A stretch of 64,000 bases of DNA from Halichondria panicea (lineage: Eukaryota > Porifera > Demospongiae > Suberitida > Halichondriidae): positions 3,275,501 through 3,339,500 of the forward strand of contig NC_087387.1 of the NCBI RefSeq assembly GCF_963675165.1, read 5' to 3'. The notes under the pieces are model-generated. The model worked only from the letters and a program-made list of their open reading frames with translations. It was not told where the DNA came from and did not search any database. A program made the position numbers and the translations under genes. Positions 11,351 to 23,890 of this stretch are shown piece by piece; position 1 is the first letter of the stretch, and each line of letters starts with the position of its first letter.

Positions 11351-11871
11351 CCAAACACGAGAAGGAAGAGTACTAAAAGACCTCCAAGAGGAACATAACC
11401 TTCACCAGATGGCCAACGAGAAAAGACTACTAAAGATCATCTTGAAGTAGTGAACAGTGATGCAATCAATTTCACTGTCAACATAGCCAAACCTAGACAT
11501 AGCCAAACCTAGACACAAAAGGAAAACCTACAGCAGCTTCTTGATATGATCCCATGGGACTGCTGAAAATAGCGTAGACTATAAGTAAGAAAATACAGTA
11601 AGGTCGTTAGGAAACTAACTAGGGAGGAACATCAAGTACGCCATCTACGCCATCTCCACACAGATCAAGCAAACGGAAGACACTCACATCTGCAGTGGAT
11701 AAGTACTTCGTTTGTTTCCGTATTTTTTAAAACAAGCAAACTATCTCTATGGAGGAAGTCACTATTGTAGAAGAGGATGTCCAATGAAGGCCATACCAGG
11801 GAGGTTAAAGAAGGAGCAAAGCAGCTCGCAATACCGTTCTATAACATCTCACTTCTCACTTCAAACCAGTA

Positions 11872-12617
11872 CAGTGCTCCAACCAAAGAGACTGGAACAG
11901 CGGGATGTATTATTTTAGTATAATATTATAAGACAGATACCTTGAGTTATAGCCAGCACAGTACAACAGAAGCAAAGAACCACACAAAACGCCACTTTGT
12001 TTTAACGTTTCAATAGCTTTGACACGCCCTCCATGATGTTTGATTTGACAATTGTGCAGTTGCAGTAGGCATCACAGTAGGCATCACATGAGCGATGATT
12101 TTATGATGTCACAAATCAGGGAAATTAATTGCTTACGTCAGCAAAAGTAGCAAAACAAGAAATTTGTGCAAGAAGGGCTGCTCTAAAGAAGGGCTGCTCT
12201 AGCAAACGAAGAGACTCTTGCAGTTTCTCTAAAGGAAAACTACACGTACAAAACTTCTATGCCTAACACATTTACTACCACATTTATTTCTCAGTACTTA
12301 CTAGTGTCTAAGACTTCCGCTGAGGCTTAAAAGTTGAGCAACATATTGTAGTAGTTTATGCACAAAAAAATTCAGATCTTAACTCAGGCTAGTTCTATGC
12401 CTAACATATTTTCGTCAGTGCTCTTCTTCAGGAAGCCATCTTGTAGTGATGATGTAATATGATGTAACAGGAGGTGGTCCAAGAGAAGAGAAGCGCCAAT
12501 ACTTTATCTTTCAATACCTGTACTCATATTGAACAAAACACTTATACTTTTAAAGCACTTATACTTTTAAAGATATGAACTGAAATGTGAAAAATAAAAT
12601 CTTTGGTTGGAGCACTG
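11872..12617. mobile_element. Tc1/mariner-like MITE with TA flanks
   Basis: The left end is CAGTGCTCCAACCAAAGAG and the right end is its reverse complement, flanked by TA (11870-11871, 12618-12619). The interior shares an AAGAAGGGCTGCTCTAGC-like block and a GATGTCACAAATCA block with the centre of the larger element at 24536-25756, so both belong to one family. Non-coding, 746 bp. Confidence 0.7.
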
Positions 12618-13004
12618 TACTTTACCAGACGACACAAAAATGTATGTCAACCCAGTATTTTACAACTATAATAATACTAGTGTTCAAGCTGGCGCTGTGC
12701 TAATGCCTCTCGCCATGTTTTTGCTTTCGCTCAAGAGTGTTATCTATAATGAATTAAAGTTAGCTTATCAAAGTCACTGACAAGAAAAGACTTATTTACA
12801 TGCAGCTATTGTTGTTATTATGTGGCTTACCACAGGACCTCAAGAAAAAAGAAAATTGATTCTTCCAGGATCTGTAGTTCAGTGTATATAATATCTAAGA
12901 AGAAAAGACCAAGAAAAGACCTGTGTACTTGTTATCTACATGTATGTATTAGTTATTGCCCAGCCAGAGTGCAACATGCCATATATTGCACTGGAGCAAT
13001 ATAA

Positions 13005-13345
13005 TGCTCGAGGGCCGCAGGCCCCGAGGGCATTACGTCATCCAGTGCAATGAGGGCGCCTGCACCCAATGACGTTAAACTCGTCTGACTGGTCATATAA
13101 ATCGTAATAAAAGACATGTGTTTTGAAGGAATTTAGTGGTAAGGTTTTCTTCCCACTAGTAGTTGTAAAAGTAGTATCGGGACCAACTGAGTATGGGTGG
13201 GCCCAAATGGATATCTCTTAAAGAAATCTACTGCATTATTCAGTGCTAGCCATGGCAGTGATGAGCACTGGATTGCTTTGATCTGCCCATCTCATTTGTT
13301 GTGGGGACCTTAGAGAGATAAAATTATTTAATTCAATTCAATTCA
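13005..13345. repeat. Dispersed repeat, copy 1 (copy 2 at about 46745-47055)
   Basis: Shares a series of blocks with the second copy: CCCCGAGGGCA, CTCGTCTGACTGGTCATATA, TTTTGAAGGAATTTAGTG, CCCACTAGTAGTTG, AAATGGATATCTCTTAAAGA and CCATGGCAGTGATGAGCAC. Each copy carries its own small internal duplications. No coding. A weaker relative of its ends lies around 20205-20590. Confidence 0.7.
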
Positions 13346-13411
13346 ATGTTGTGTTCTGGACAATGACATACTACTATGTATTATGTTATGTAATAGATCT
13401 TGCATCTTAAA
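13346..13411 (+). repeat. Gypsy-1-type LTR fragment, left of insertion
   Basis: The GTTGTGTTCTGGACAATGAC to TCTTGCATCTTAAA portion matches the LTR at 4383-4555. It continues beyond the inserted transposon at 17184 with AGTAGTTTACTGTAGCT and CTCACAATCCTAG. Confidence 0.7.
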
Positions 13412-13590
13412 ACGAGAAGCGTGGGTATAAAAGGGGAAGGGCCCGGCCAAAAAATGGCAACCAGGACGCGTTTATTTTTCTCTGCGAGCACTAAGAAAGT
13501 CACTTCATAGCTGCCTTGTACAGCTCTGCCACACTTATATGGGCGTATAGATGCGCTTCTCATCATTGCACACGTAGCGTTGAGTTAAAA

Positions 13591-15870
13591 ATGGCAACTA
13601 CTTCTTTGAGAAAGCGTGTGAGATACACTCTTGATATGGACCAAGTGGAGAAAGAAGCTTTCCAGCAGAGGCTATTGAGGCTATTGACACCAGCACAACA
13701 CTCTGTTTCTCCATCTCTGGCTCTCATCCCACCCCCCCTGTTATTAGTGATTGCTCAGCTGTGAAATCTTTCATGACGACTAAGAATAGCAGCTAAGAAT
13801 AGCAAGAGTAAAGAGTATCGTTCTTATAGGCGTGTACAAAGACGAACCAACCTGTACCCCAGACAAGGATTTGGTGAAAGGGCTTGCCACGCCATGTCAG
13901 TGTGGTGCGGCAAGAAGTACCTGGGAGCTTGAATCTGTTAAACAAGAAACTGTATATTTTATAGAAAGGGCGAGCTCTCTTCCATTGTCGACAACGACGT
14001 GGTCGAGTTCTCGTGTATTTGCAGGCCATTTTAGTGAACCAAAAGTATGATTTACCCAATATTTTCTTCGCCAGGTGTGTTAATAGTATCTTTGTGTGCG
14101 GAGGATGGTTCATGGATTTACATGTGCTGGGCTTCTGCCATCCCAATATACCAACTTTACTCAGTTTTGTCGGTTAGGAAACGTTGGGCACAGTTACATT
14201 CGACAAGCAGTTACATTCGACAAGGTCTGTTCTGCTAATACTTGTACTGACAGTACATTTCACATACAATGTATTTTCCGTAGTGTACCAAAAGCTGGGG
14301 TACATTGAGCACAAGATGTCTGCTGTGTATGTCTGCTGTGTATGATGTGATGCAACACCCAGAATATATCGCCAAAGGGGGAGAGGTGTGTTCCTTTGCT
14401 GTTGATGCCTCTTTGATATAGTGGGTCATCACTGATGCCCTACATGAGTCAACAGCCAATGTGTACCACACCACTGTACTTGCTTGTCTGGAAGGTAATG
14501 TAATGTGTCTTATTCATACGTATTTTGAGTGAACGCGTTTTCGCAGTACCAAGAAGATACTTGGTATCAACTCTTTCCCGGAATGATCACTCTACTGCTC
14601 AGACAAGGGAACTAGCGTGTACCAAGCTTGTTCTCCTTCAAGTGCATTGTTATTACTTGAGCGTACAATGTACATGACGTAGGTCTCAAAGTCCTTGAGG
14701 TAGCCCATGACATGCAGGCACAGGTGTCCAAATATGTGACAAATGAATTGGGGCTCATAAATTCCTACGATACTTGGCACGGTAAGATCAGTGTATACAT
14801 TATTATGCTGTAGTACATGTACGTACATGTGTATAATTCTGGTGTGTAGGTACAAAAAATAAGGCCTAGTTAGGGACAGAGGGAAGACGTGGTTCCCAGA
14901 ACTCACTGACAAACGTAAGTCGAATACTTGTATGCACGTCACAATTCAATTGTACATACACGTAATTATAGGGAAGAGTATCAAGATTTACCTCTACTGG
15001 TCAATGAAGAATTGTGAGGCCTCTCCTGATCAACTGCAGGATTTGATACTTAACATTCCAAATCACTATAAGCCAAAGGTAAATTGGGTACGTGTGTAAT
15101 GATATAATTATGCGTAACGAGTTCTCATTGTACATGTACATGAATTTGTGTAGGGAGAACACACCAATTGCCACACAACTTCGTCTTGCCACATGACGGC
15201 TCTACACCCCCAGCAAAGACAAGCTAACCTGTAGTAAGGCCACACAAGTAAGGCCACACAAGCTTTGATCAAGCACTTGAAGGCAACATACGTCTACCGA
15301 AACGCCCAATACTTTTGCAGAGTAAGTATTATGATTGTACATGTACGTATAATATACACTGTCACAACACACATACATGTGAGTATTGTGGTCATTGTTT
15401 TGTATTCAGTGTCGCGATACATACTGGGTCGAGTCCTTCAATCACCAGATGCTAACACCAGATGCTAACGTAACGTATTCACTTTTCGTCGAAGACATTT
15501 TTAATGCGAATGAATTTGGCCGTCCTGGACTGGGTAAGTACAACATTTTTTTTGTACTGTTACTTCATATCCTTGTGTCATTATAGAATGAGAATGTGAA
15601 TCGTTCGTACACTAGTATGAAAAAGGTCCGAGATCTACGCCGACCTGCAATGAAGGTGTTGGTGAAGAAGACCTACAATTTTGTTGATTTACTGTGGGCT
15701 ATGTATATTACCCAAAAGATACATGTAAGACTTTACACTGTATACGTTTATTTACGTACATTTTTTTATGTTAGAGAATTAGAGGACGAGAGTGACTATG
15801 AAAAGGACAGCTCAGATATTGAAGATGGGCTCCCGATTATTCAGACGATGACAATTTTGATGATAATTAA
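13591..15870 (+). pseudogene. Multi-exon transposase-like gene of a metazoan repeat family
   Basis: Starts at ATG 13591 (MATTSLRKRVRYTLDMDQVE). Later exons can be seen with splice signals: about 14971-15078 (IKIYLYWSMKNCEASPDQLQ), about 15154 onward (HTNCHTTSSC, a Cys/His pair), about 15410 onward (CRDTYWVESFNHQMLT), about 15590 onward (NENVNRSYTSMKKVRDLRRP then KVLVKKTYNFVDLLW) and an acidic last exon ending at 15870. The C-x-DT-x-W-x-ESF block and following W-NENV-R pattern recur in proteins of repeated elements in sponges and cnidarians; I recall the family but not a firm name. Short tandem duplications (for example CACCAGATGCTAA repeated near 15450) and frame changes break it. It is probably the transposase, as it is the larger gene of the element. 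Confidence 0.5.
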
Positions 15871-15931
15871 TTCTGAGTTTACATGTACATAATTATACAT
15901 GTACTTCTTCACTACTACATGATACGTACAG

Positions 15932-16600
15932 TCACTCAGTGGGGGTGGATTCGTTCTCCATATCTGACGGGTAGTCCGTCTCAGCCTCGAATGTTGACCG
16001 ATCGATAGTCCCGATAGGTGCTAGGGTACCTCGACCTAATCTCCTACAATGTGTGAAAGGTACAGTGTAATTATGTAATTGCCAATATAAGAGTTCACGT
16101 ACTGTAATGACACATTTTGGAATTATTTCCCGCCTATCTTGTATCGCTGTCCTGCGCTCCTTCCTTTCAAGGTATTCGTCGTCTACCCACACTCGTAAGT
16201 CACTCAGTAACCTCTTGTATAGCCTATGTCTCTGTATAGCCTATGTCTCTTCTCGTCATTGGCAGGATGAGGACCACAAGATCCTCGCAGGAAGTCTGGA
16301 CGCAACTGAGTGACACACGGGCAGTGATTCATGAACTGGGACCTCTGGGTTGTGTCGGTATCCACGAGGGTGGCCAGAGAAGTTTTCTAATGTTGAATAT
16401 CACATTTCTAGGACTTGATCTTGCTGTGACTCCGAGTCTGGGGTTTCTGGGTCGTCAGTAGTAATGGCTCAACTGGACAGAACAATTTGTCACGAAAGAA
16501 CTCGCTAGACTGGAAACCACTCTGGGCTCTGGGGACTGGCAAGTTGCCGTGTTGAGAGTTGTCCCGTTGGAATGCAATTAGAACAAACCACAAAATGAGT
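15932..16600 (-). pseudogene. Second, convergent gene of the 3.8-kb transposon
   Basis: The last minus-strand exon (16192 to stop at 15932) reads LERKERRTAIQDRREIIPKC, then LLYWQLHNYTVPFTHCRRLG, and ends in an acidic tail. Upstream minus-strand frames (16600-16250) give another stretch containing GFQSSEFFRDKLFCPVEPLL, interrupted by an exact 17-base tandem duplication at 16217-16250. I do not recognise the domain; the basic, Cys/His-containing segment could bind nucleic acid. Tail-to-tail arrangement with the plus-strand gene suggests cargo. Confidence 0.4.
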
Positions 16601-17183
16601 AATGCGTGGGTGATATTATTTCAGCCTCGATAACAGACCGCCAGTGATGTACTTATACTCGAGGCCGATAATATTTTTGTGCAGTAATACAGTCATGTAG
16701 TTAGCGCGTGGGCGGTGTGTGACGTTTACATTCTTGTGGCAGCGTGACATTCTTCACGCACTGGGACAACTCTCAACACAGCAGCCCTTTTTCCTGAGAG
16801 AAGGGGAGTGGTTTCCACTCGCGGAGTCTCCTAACAAATGTGTCAGGAAGTTGCTCACCTGTACGGTTCAAATGAATTATTTTGACTTTTTGTATTGTTT
16901 TACTCATGTATTGTTTTACTCACTGTCGTTCCATTGCTACTTGAACTACCTGAAGCCATTTGTAAAAAAACTTTTTGTCTGCCATGTGTTCTGGCCGGTA
17001 TTTTTTTTATAATATGTGTAAGTTAATCTATGTTGCGTATGTTGGGTGTATGTAGGTGAGCAAAGAGAGTTTGAATAAGCTGCCATTTGCAAAGCGCATG
17101 CTATGAATTACCCTTTTATACGCGTAATCAGGTACTAAACAATCGCGAACGTAGAGCAATACTTTAAAACCCACGCTTCTCGT

Positions 17184-17260
17184 TTAAACAGTAGTTTACT
17201 GTAGCTACTTATTCTCTCACAATCCTAGTGGTGACGGTAACAATCTGCAATTCAGAAATC
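17184..17260 (+). repeat. Gypsy-1-type LTR fragment, right of insertion
   Basis: TTAAACAGTAGTTTACTGTA and CTCACAATCCTAG match 4510-4550 of the first Gypsy LTR, so this is the right half of the LTR split by the element at 13412-17183. From about 17260 to 17835 nothing else is recognised. Confidence 0.65.
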
Positions 17261-17839
17261 ACTCTGCCCACTATACTATGGCCGTTATGTCGGCCACTCA
17301 GAGAGTCATGTGTTATCTTAAAGATAAAAGGGGATAAAAGATTGTCTTCTTTTGCTACATTATGCGCTATATGGACAAAGTGATGCTTCATCATACAGCG
17401 AAGTCTCTCAACACCATTCGGTATGTTTCGATATTGATATTGAAATACGCATGGATAGACTCCGCTCCTTGCTCTCCTTGCTCTCCCATCAGTCACTCAA
17501 CAATGTGTTTTTCTAAGATGTGCATCTTCGGTATAACTGATGCACATGAATGTTGGGATGTGGGGATGTGCGTATCTGGGATGTGCGTATATGTGCGTAT
17601 CTGTACAAAAGATATATTATTAAAACTTGGCAAGCATTGACTAAACACTAATTTAAACACATTTTCTTTGAATCTTCTGTAAGTTAATAATACGAACCTG
17701 GAGAGTTAGATTTCCAACGAATGGAAAATTGTCGAGAGCTGGGCCATCCTCTTTCTTGAATCCTTTGATGATGGCTAAATCATTGGTGTGCACATACCAG
17801 TTTGTTTGCTTGCAGAGCTTTCTCCCGTGCGTCATGTGA

Positions 17840-18050
17840 TGATTTTATATCTTGAACATTCATGCCCTGGCAAGAATTTACGGTGTTAGTGGTGAATTAT
17901 GCTTACTGTAATGATGATGTAATGTCTGTATTCTATTTAATTTTTTTATGTTTAGTTCTCTTTCTAGAACATTCTTTGAGTTTTCGTTTGTGTATAAATA
18001 CCCTGTATGAATCAGAGTTGAATTAAATTGAATCTTCTCAAGATATCACA
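17840..18050 (+). repeat. Gypsy-2 5' LTR
   Basis: Begins TGATTTTATATCTTGAAC and ends CTCAAGATATCA(CA). A TATA box (TGTATAAATA, about 17991-18000) and an ATTAAA-type signal are inside. Directly after it, TTTGGCGACGAGGATTG resembles a common Gypsy primer site. The same LTR occurs on the minus strand at 39835-39989. Confidence 0.75.
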
Positions 18051-18078
18051 TTTGGCGACGAGGATTGTGGCTCACAAT

Positions 18079-18710
18079 GGCAACCCCTGTGCTCGGAACT
18101 CTCACTGAATTCAATCCTGACACTCGTTGATCTCTAGCTACAAAAGAGCCCCTGCACTCTTGACCACTATTGGTCCAACTACGTATACTCTATTGAGTAA
18201 ACTGTTCGCACTTGCGGAAATTACTGCTGCTCTAACCAAGCACTTTGAACCAACTCGCCAACTCGGTCTGTGATCGCTGAACGATTTCATTTCCACAGAC
18301 GGAACCAAACCGCATCTAACTCGCCGCACTCCGGCAGGCTGCACTTCTTCATTGCAACTTCGAGGCATTCCTGGACGAAGCACTACGTGACAGGCTCCTA
18401 CGCACAGAAAAGAGACTACTGTCTGAAACTGACCTTGGCTCAAGGAATGGAAGCTGCAGATCGCAACACTCGCTCATTAAAAGGCATCAACTTACTAGTC
18501 GTACTGGTGGGAGGAAGCAACCCTGCTCACAATGTGGAAAGACTACCTATATACCATCATATACCATCTGAATGCCGTTTTAAAGATGCCGAATGCTATG
18601 CTTGTGGGCAAGAAGGGACACATCACTTCACTTCCCTGAACATAATTTCTGTTACAAGTTTACATCGAATGTGCATTAATAGTCTCTGTACCATGACTGT
18701 AGTATAATCA
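18079..18710 (+). pseudogene. Gypsy-2 gag remnant
   Basis: Starts at ATG 18079 (MATPVLGTLTEFNPDT), is soon frameshifted, then gives LIAERFHFHRRNQTAS and LAQGMEAADRNTRSLKG in the capsid region, and a CCHC zinc-knuckle remnant around CRFKDAECYACGQEG (about 18570-18614). This order is usual for Gypsy gag. Internal losses and stops show that it is inactive. Pol does not follow; the sequence changes to unrelated DNA after about 18720. Confidence 0.7.
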
Positions 18711-19029
18711 ATGAAATTTGGAAGCAAAGCATATGTTTCAAATGTTTATGCATGCCTCCTCCAACATGCAAGATGATCAACACTGAAACCATAATTATGA
18801 ACCACTAACTCAGCCATGATGTATTTAATAGGATTGGCTTACATACAATAAATTTATAAGGCTCTTCATTGATAGCACCAGGGGCACTCCAGAGGGCCAG
18901 GGAGCACTCTTGTGCTCCTGATAGCACTCTTGTGCTCCTGATAGCACAAGAAAATATATAGAGGGCGATCATAATTCGAAAGTGCCAAGTCAGCATATGG
19001 AAACCTTCCTGTTAATATCACCATTCGAT

Positions 19030-22000
19030 TTTAGTATGGCGTCTATGTCCTCCGTCTATGTCCTCTTCATATGAGCATCGATCTTTCAGTGAGAGATCCA
19101 GAGTCAGAAAAACGTCATGTGGACACTGCGATCAACAACTTTCTAAAACACAGTTTTATAAGCTCTACTTTGACAGAAAAAAACGTGTTTGGCAGTGTGA
19201 AAGTCTGCAATACAAAGGTGATTTGGATCAGATAGTGAAGACTTCCATTTCTCTGACTCAAGCCAATCTTCATTTTCATCCCAGGCCCAGTCATCCCAGG
19301 CCCAGTCATGCCATGAAATGGGTTAGTTGCGTAGAACCTTCAGATCTGTATTGTATGGATGCAATAGAGCTACTTCAATAGAGCTACTTCAATAAGTTTT
19401 TTGACAAATCGTTCATGTTTCTTCAGACGATTCAACAACTCCTGAAGTAGAAGTTGATACAGAGGATATGGTAAGCATTTTAAGTTGTCAGTTAACTGTG
19501 TACTAACATTGCTAAATTCAGGATAATGTTTCTAGAACAGAGATGTTTCTAGAACAGAGATTTTGTTTGAAGATGAAGAGGAAGAGCACTTAACGAAATA
19601 CTCATTGCTTGTGGAAGGGTGTTTGAAATTCATTTTTTTATGGCAGTATGCTTTCAAGGTCTCGGATGTTGGACTATCAATTCTTTTTGCATTTGTAGCA
19701 CAGTCAATTGATGTCTTCGCAGCCTCTTAAAGACGTTGCTGCTCAGCTTCCTAAAACTGTATCGGCTGCTCAGGCAAGAATAGGAAAGACTGCTGATAAC
19801 TTCAAAAAATATGCCTGCTGTCCTTCTTGTAGTGAAATAGACCGATGTACAGTTGTCATTGGAGGCTTAGCCAAATCAATGAAATGCCCATTTCCAGATC
19901 ACCCTCAAAGATGGCAAACTGTAAGAACATCATCCGGTAGTACCATTCTTAAGATATAATTGACTACCTTAAAAAATTTTTGTCTCAGCCTGATTTCCAT
20001 AGAAAGTGTGAAGAGTGGCGACCACGAAAAACGGAAGCAAATATATTGGCCGACATATATGATGGTACCATTTGGAACCAGTTTCAAATAGTTAATGGTG
20101 TTAATGGTATCCCTTCCCTTTCTTATCGTTACCATACAACTATGCACTTAGTTATAGTTGTGACACATGCACGAGTGCCACATGGGATATATTGTCTCAG
20201 CCGCAGGCCTCGAGGGCAAAGGCACTACTGAGCCAATATATCCAATGTGCGCACGAGTGAGCTGTGTAACAACTGATTTATTGCATTCCTTGTGCATTCC
20301 TTTCCGTGTACACATCACTCCTTTTATAGGACAACTAGTTTCAACTACTTGTGGTGGCTGTGGAATGCACCCAGACGCATGAAAAACGTTTTTTGCCTAC
20401 CACTGAATCAGTGTTTATACTATAAAAGGGACAGTTTCAGGTTACTGGGTGCAGGGTTACTGGGTGGAGGGTGGGCTTTAGGTAACTTCAGCCATACTAT
20501 GCCAGTATCTAGGATAGTGGCACAGTTCAAGGCTTGACCTGTGCCATATGGCAGATATTGTCACAGTGTTTCCTTTGATCTGCCCACTCAAAATGCAACA
20601 ACTTTAAATGTGGACTGGTTTAGAATGTGGACTGGTTTAGACCGTTAAACTTGGTGTCCTTTACATTGCAATCAATAATTTACCAAGGAAGGATCGTTTC
20701 TTGCCTAACAACATAATGATCGTGGGAATTATTCCTGGACCACATGAACCTTCAAAGAATATTAACACATTTTTGTATCCGCTAGTAGAGGAATTAAAAC
20801 GTTTGTGGTCGGATGTTGTCCTTGAGATTGATAGTCCGTGCTGCTCTAATATGTGTTGCCTGCGACATCCCCGCGGCATGCAAAGTATGCGGATTTGTTG
20901 GCCATAAAAGGCTGCTCGAAGTGCTTAAAATCTTTTTCTACGGAACATTTTGGCGAAAAGGCCGACTTTTCCGGTTTTGATAGAGAAAACTGGGAATTAA
21001 GGAATGCGAACTCACACAGGCGTTTTGCAGAAAAACACGTTGCTGCTAAGACACAAGCAGCTCAAACTGTCATTGAACATGGTTGTAGGTACAGTTGCTT
21101 ACTTGAGTTGCCATTATTATTTGGATCCTGTTGCTGTGTGTCATTGACCCAATGCATAACCTTCTTTTGGGTACTGCTAAGCACATGGTACAAGCACATG
21201 GTACGCATTTGGAAAGAAAGAGAAGAGAAACAAAATCAGTTTGAAGAAATTCAATCACTTGTGGATTCCTTTGTAGTACCCAATGATGTTGGAAGGACAC
21301 CATCTAAAATATCCTCAGGATATTCTGGTTTTACTGCTGAACAATGGCGCAATTGGACTGTATTGTTTTCATCGCATTGTTTAAAGGATCTGCATGATTT
21401 CAACTGCTGGCAATTGTTCACCAAAGCTTGTTCACTTTTGTGTCGTCGCTTGCAACAGTTGCAGGAAGCAGATGAGCTGTTGATTAATTTATTTGAGCAG
21501 CTATATGGAAAGGAATACTGCAATATTAATCTTCATCTACATGCACACATGAAGACTTGCAGTACGGACCAGTTTATTCTTTTTGACTAAATGGAATTCT
21601 CGAGGCATACAAAACTAATAGCCACCAACTAATGCGTCGTTTTCTTAACTCTTGTGATTGCTCTGTACAATTTTGGCCGGAAGAATTCAAAAGTCAATGT
21701 TATCTTATTCCCCTGTCACATGAATCTTTACCTATCTTACTAAGCCTAAGTGGTAACGAAATTATTGAGCCATTGTCACCAGCCTTTGAAAAACATGTTA
21801 AAGATGACGTAAAGCAGATAATTGCTGAAACAGAATCTGTACAAACTTTTGAAGTTCTTACTCTGTTTCTCAAGTGCAATGCTCTGCATCCTTGATGAAA
21901 GTAAAGAACACGAATGGGATCGTTACTTTAGCTAAGTGCAACATTACGCAAGGTGTACAGCTTTTAATGAACAGCTTTTAATGAACGTAGTATGGTTGGT

Positions 22001-22224
22001 TGCTGTCAACTTCTTTGAAAGTCATGTTTGTAAAGTTTGGTATGGCAAACCCAAACCCATGGAAGTTTGGCCTGCTATACCTGTGCCAAACTTGTGTTAT
22101 ATTCCCGTCTCATTTATTGTCAGCAGGATTGCTTATCGTGACTGCTTATCGTGACTGTTGGGTAAATTTTGGAAGAGAAATTGGAACTGATCATGTAGTT
22201 GTTTGTTCACCAGTAGACCAGTAG
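19030..22224 (+). pseudogene. CACTA/EnSpm-type (Tnp2) transposase pseudogene
   Basis: The N-terminal zinc-binding motif CGHCDQQLSKTQFYKLYF lies at about 19120-19173. Then VGLSILFAFVAQSID (19670-19710), CPSCSEIDRC (about 19817), FHRKCEEWRPRKTEANILAD (about 19993-20052), the hallmark VGIIPGPHEPSKNINTFLYP (about 20720-20780), a Cys-rich CGFVG/CSKCLKSF segment (20880-20935), VCVIDPMHNLLLGTAKH in pieces (21130-21200), and a C-terminal block ending near 22224 (GREIGTDHVVVCSPVDQ). This is the Transposase_21/Tnp2 architecture, a DDE-type enzyme of CACTA elements. Many frames are broken by short tandem duplications, for example at 21181-21203 and 21960-21980, and by a foreign insertion at about 20150-20600. 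TIRs of the element were not located. Confidence 0.8.
20150..20600. repeat. Inserted hairpin-containing repeat inside the Tnp2 pseudogene
   Basis: CACATGGGATATATTGTCTC near 20180-20200 and CTGAGCCAATATATCC near 20228-20243 form an imperfect hairpin around a CCGCAGGCCTCGAGGGCA centre. The segment separates transposase blocks that are adjacent in this family. Its start and end words (CTCGAGGGCA, GATCTGCCCACTCA) recur in the dispersed repeat at 13005 and 46745. Confidence 0.5.
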
Positions 22225-22583
22225 ATTAATTTAATTTGACCTTTTGTATAAATTTTATTGCAGTTGTGGTATAAATCAATAAAACAAGTATAGCACGGAA
22301 TACAATAATACAATGTCATATACAAAATGTATAACAGCCGCGTTCTTCACTCAACATTTCTATGATTATGAATCATATGCAGAATTAAGGTAATACATAA
22401 TTATGACGGTAATACATATGACGTACATGCACAAGCATTATAAGGCACAGTCATGATACATGTTGAATAGTTCAGCTGTTCATTTAGAAGCACATGGCCA
22501 GAACTCTGGTGCGCATGTCTACAAAACATCACATGACATACAATAAGTTCTAAGTACATAGGTCACAGGTTAGAGTCAGTTCA

Positions 22584-23890
22584 TCAGTTCAGCATCTCTG
22601 CTACATCACTCCCTTCTCTTAAGAAAGCTAGTCCTGAGCTTTCGTCAGTCACTCTCATAAGCCGGGTCGGGGCTTGGACTCTCCTTCTAAGAGGGTAGTG
22701 ACGGTTCTGTCTTGTAGTCTCGCGATCACTCATCTCGTCTACTTCATCCTGGTCCTCCCAGCCAAGGTCACCTAGGGTCTCGTGTTCTTCACAGTCATCA
22801 CCTAGATTAAAAATGAAATGATAAAGTCGGGTCACCAACTGATTCATCGACCTTGTGGGCCGGTTCACCACCGGATTCATCGGCCCTAGTGTCTGGCTCG
22901 CACACGGATTCATCAGCCATAAGGTCTGGTTCACGCGTGGATTCATCAGGTACATCTGCTGGTTCACTAGTGGCCTTAAGGTCTGGTTCACACATGGATT
23001 CATCAGCCTGTATGACTGGTTCAGTTGCTGATTCAGCAGCCATACCAATAGGGTCTGGATCTCCATCGGTTTCATCAGTACCCTTCTCTAGCAATGATTG
23101 CACCCACTTCGGGGGTCTACCAACCGAATGACGGCGTCTTCCGTACCAGAAGTACCCAGCAGGGAATTCAGGGGGACAGAAGCACACCCTTTCTTGGTGG
23201 ACTTGAATAGCTCCTTCCTGTGGGTAATGCACCTTGGCAACTGAAACATCAGGGTCATTACGGGTCAATACTCTGTATGGTCCGTGCCATGGGTGGGACA
23301 GCTTCCTCAGTTTGCCTTGTCCCAGTCACCAACACGGTACTCTCGCTGACGGGCTCTTCTGTCAAAGTTAGTCTTGTACCGAGTTTGGGCTTGACGAGTC
23401 GTCTCTTCAGCAAGCTGCCTCGAACTGGCTAGCGTGTATACCAGTTGTTCTCAGCCGATATTAGAGGTCCTCTTTTGGTTGACGGCTCTAACAGTTCTGC
23501 CTCTACTGGCTCTACTGGTGCACGCAGGTCCATCCCGAATAACAGGAACGATGGCTTTTCACCGGTGCTATCGTGTGGGGTGTTCCGATATGCCCAAAGA
23601 ACCCCGTACAGGTTTAGGTCCCATTCTTTGCCAAACCGTGAAGCATGCTTCCTCAGCATGGCTTTCAACGTACGGTTAAAACGTTCCACCAAGCCGTCAC
23701 ATTGGGGGTGGTAAGTGGTTGTGTTCAGTTTCTTGATCCCAAGTGCTTTACAAACGTCTGTCATCTTAGTTCCTCTATCGGAAAGCAGGCACTCAGGTAC
23801 GCCAAAAACAGGAACAATTTCTCTAACCAAAATATCCACAATCCGATGCGTCTTCTGATCAGGGATAGCATACACCATGGGCCACTTCAA
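22584..23890 (-). pseudogene. Gypsy-3 integrase with acidic repeat C-terminus
   Basis: The minus-strand integrase core shows KWPMVYAIPDQKTHRIVD, VFGVPECLLSDRGTKMTD with the second Asp, and TTYHPQCDGLVERFNRTLK with the catalytic Glu, followed by LWAYRNTPHDSTGEKPS; frame 23890-23429. After frame changes near 23430-23270 the C-terminal part runs to a stop at 22584. It has 6-7 degenerate copies of an A-DES-x-x-EPD unit of about 15 residues (23030-22820), an acidic tail and a PLRRRVQAPTRL segment. The integrase inserted Gypsy DNA; the repeat tail is unusual and may have bound chromatin or host factors (inference). Confidence 0.75.

Larger units (their letters stand above)
13412..17183. mobile_element. 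DNA transposon with 15-bp TIR and two convergent genes
   Basis: The left end is ACGAGAAGCGTGGGT and the right end its exact reverse complement. TTAAA flanks both sides (13407-13411 and 17184-17188); the target can also be read as TTAA with a one-base offset. The surrounding DNA is a Gypsy-1 LTR, matched on both sides by the intact LTR copy at 4383-4555. It carries one gene on each strand, tail to tail with 61 bp between stop codons. TTAA preference would fit Kolobok-like elements, but superfamily assignment is inference. Confidence 0.75.

Noticed and set aside
22853-23131. Ser/Gly-rich plus-strand open frame
   Set aside because: It is the antisense of the acidic repeat in the Gypsy-3 C-terminus.
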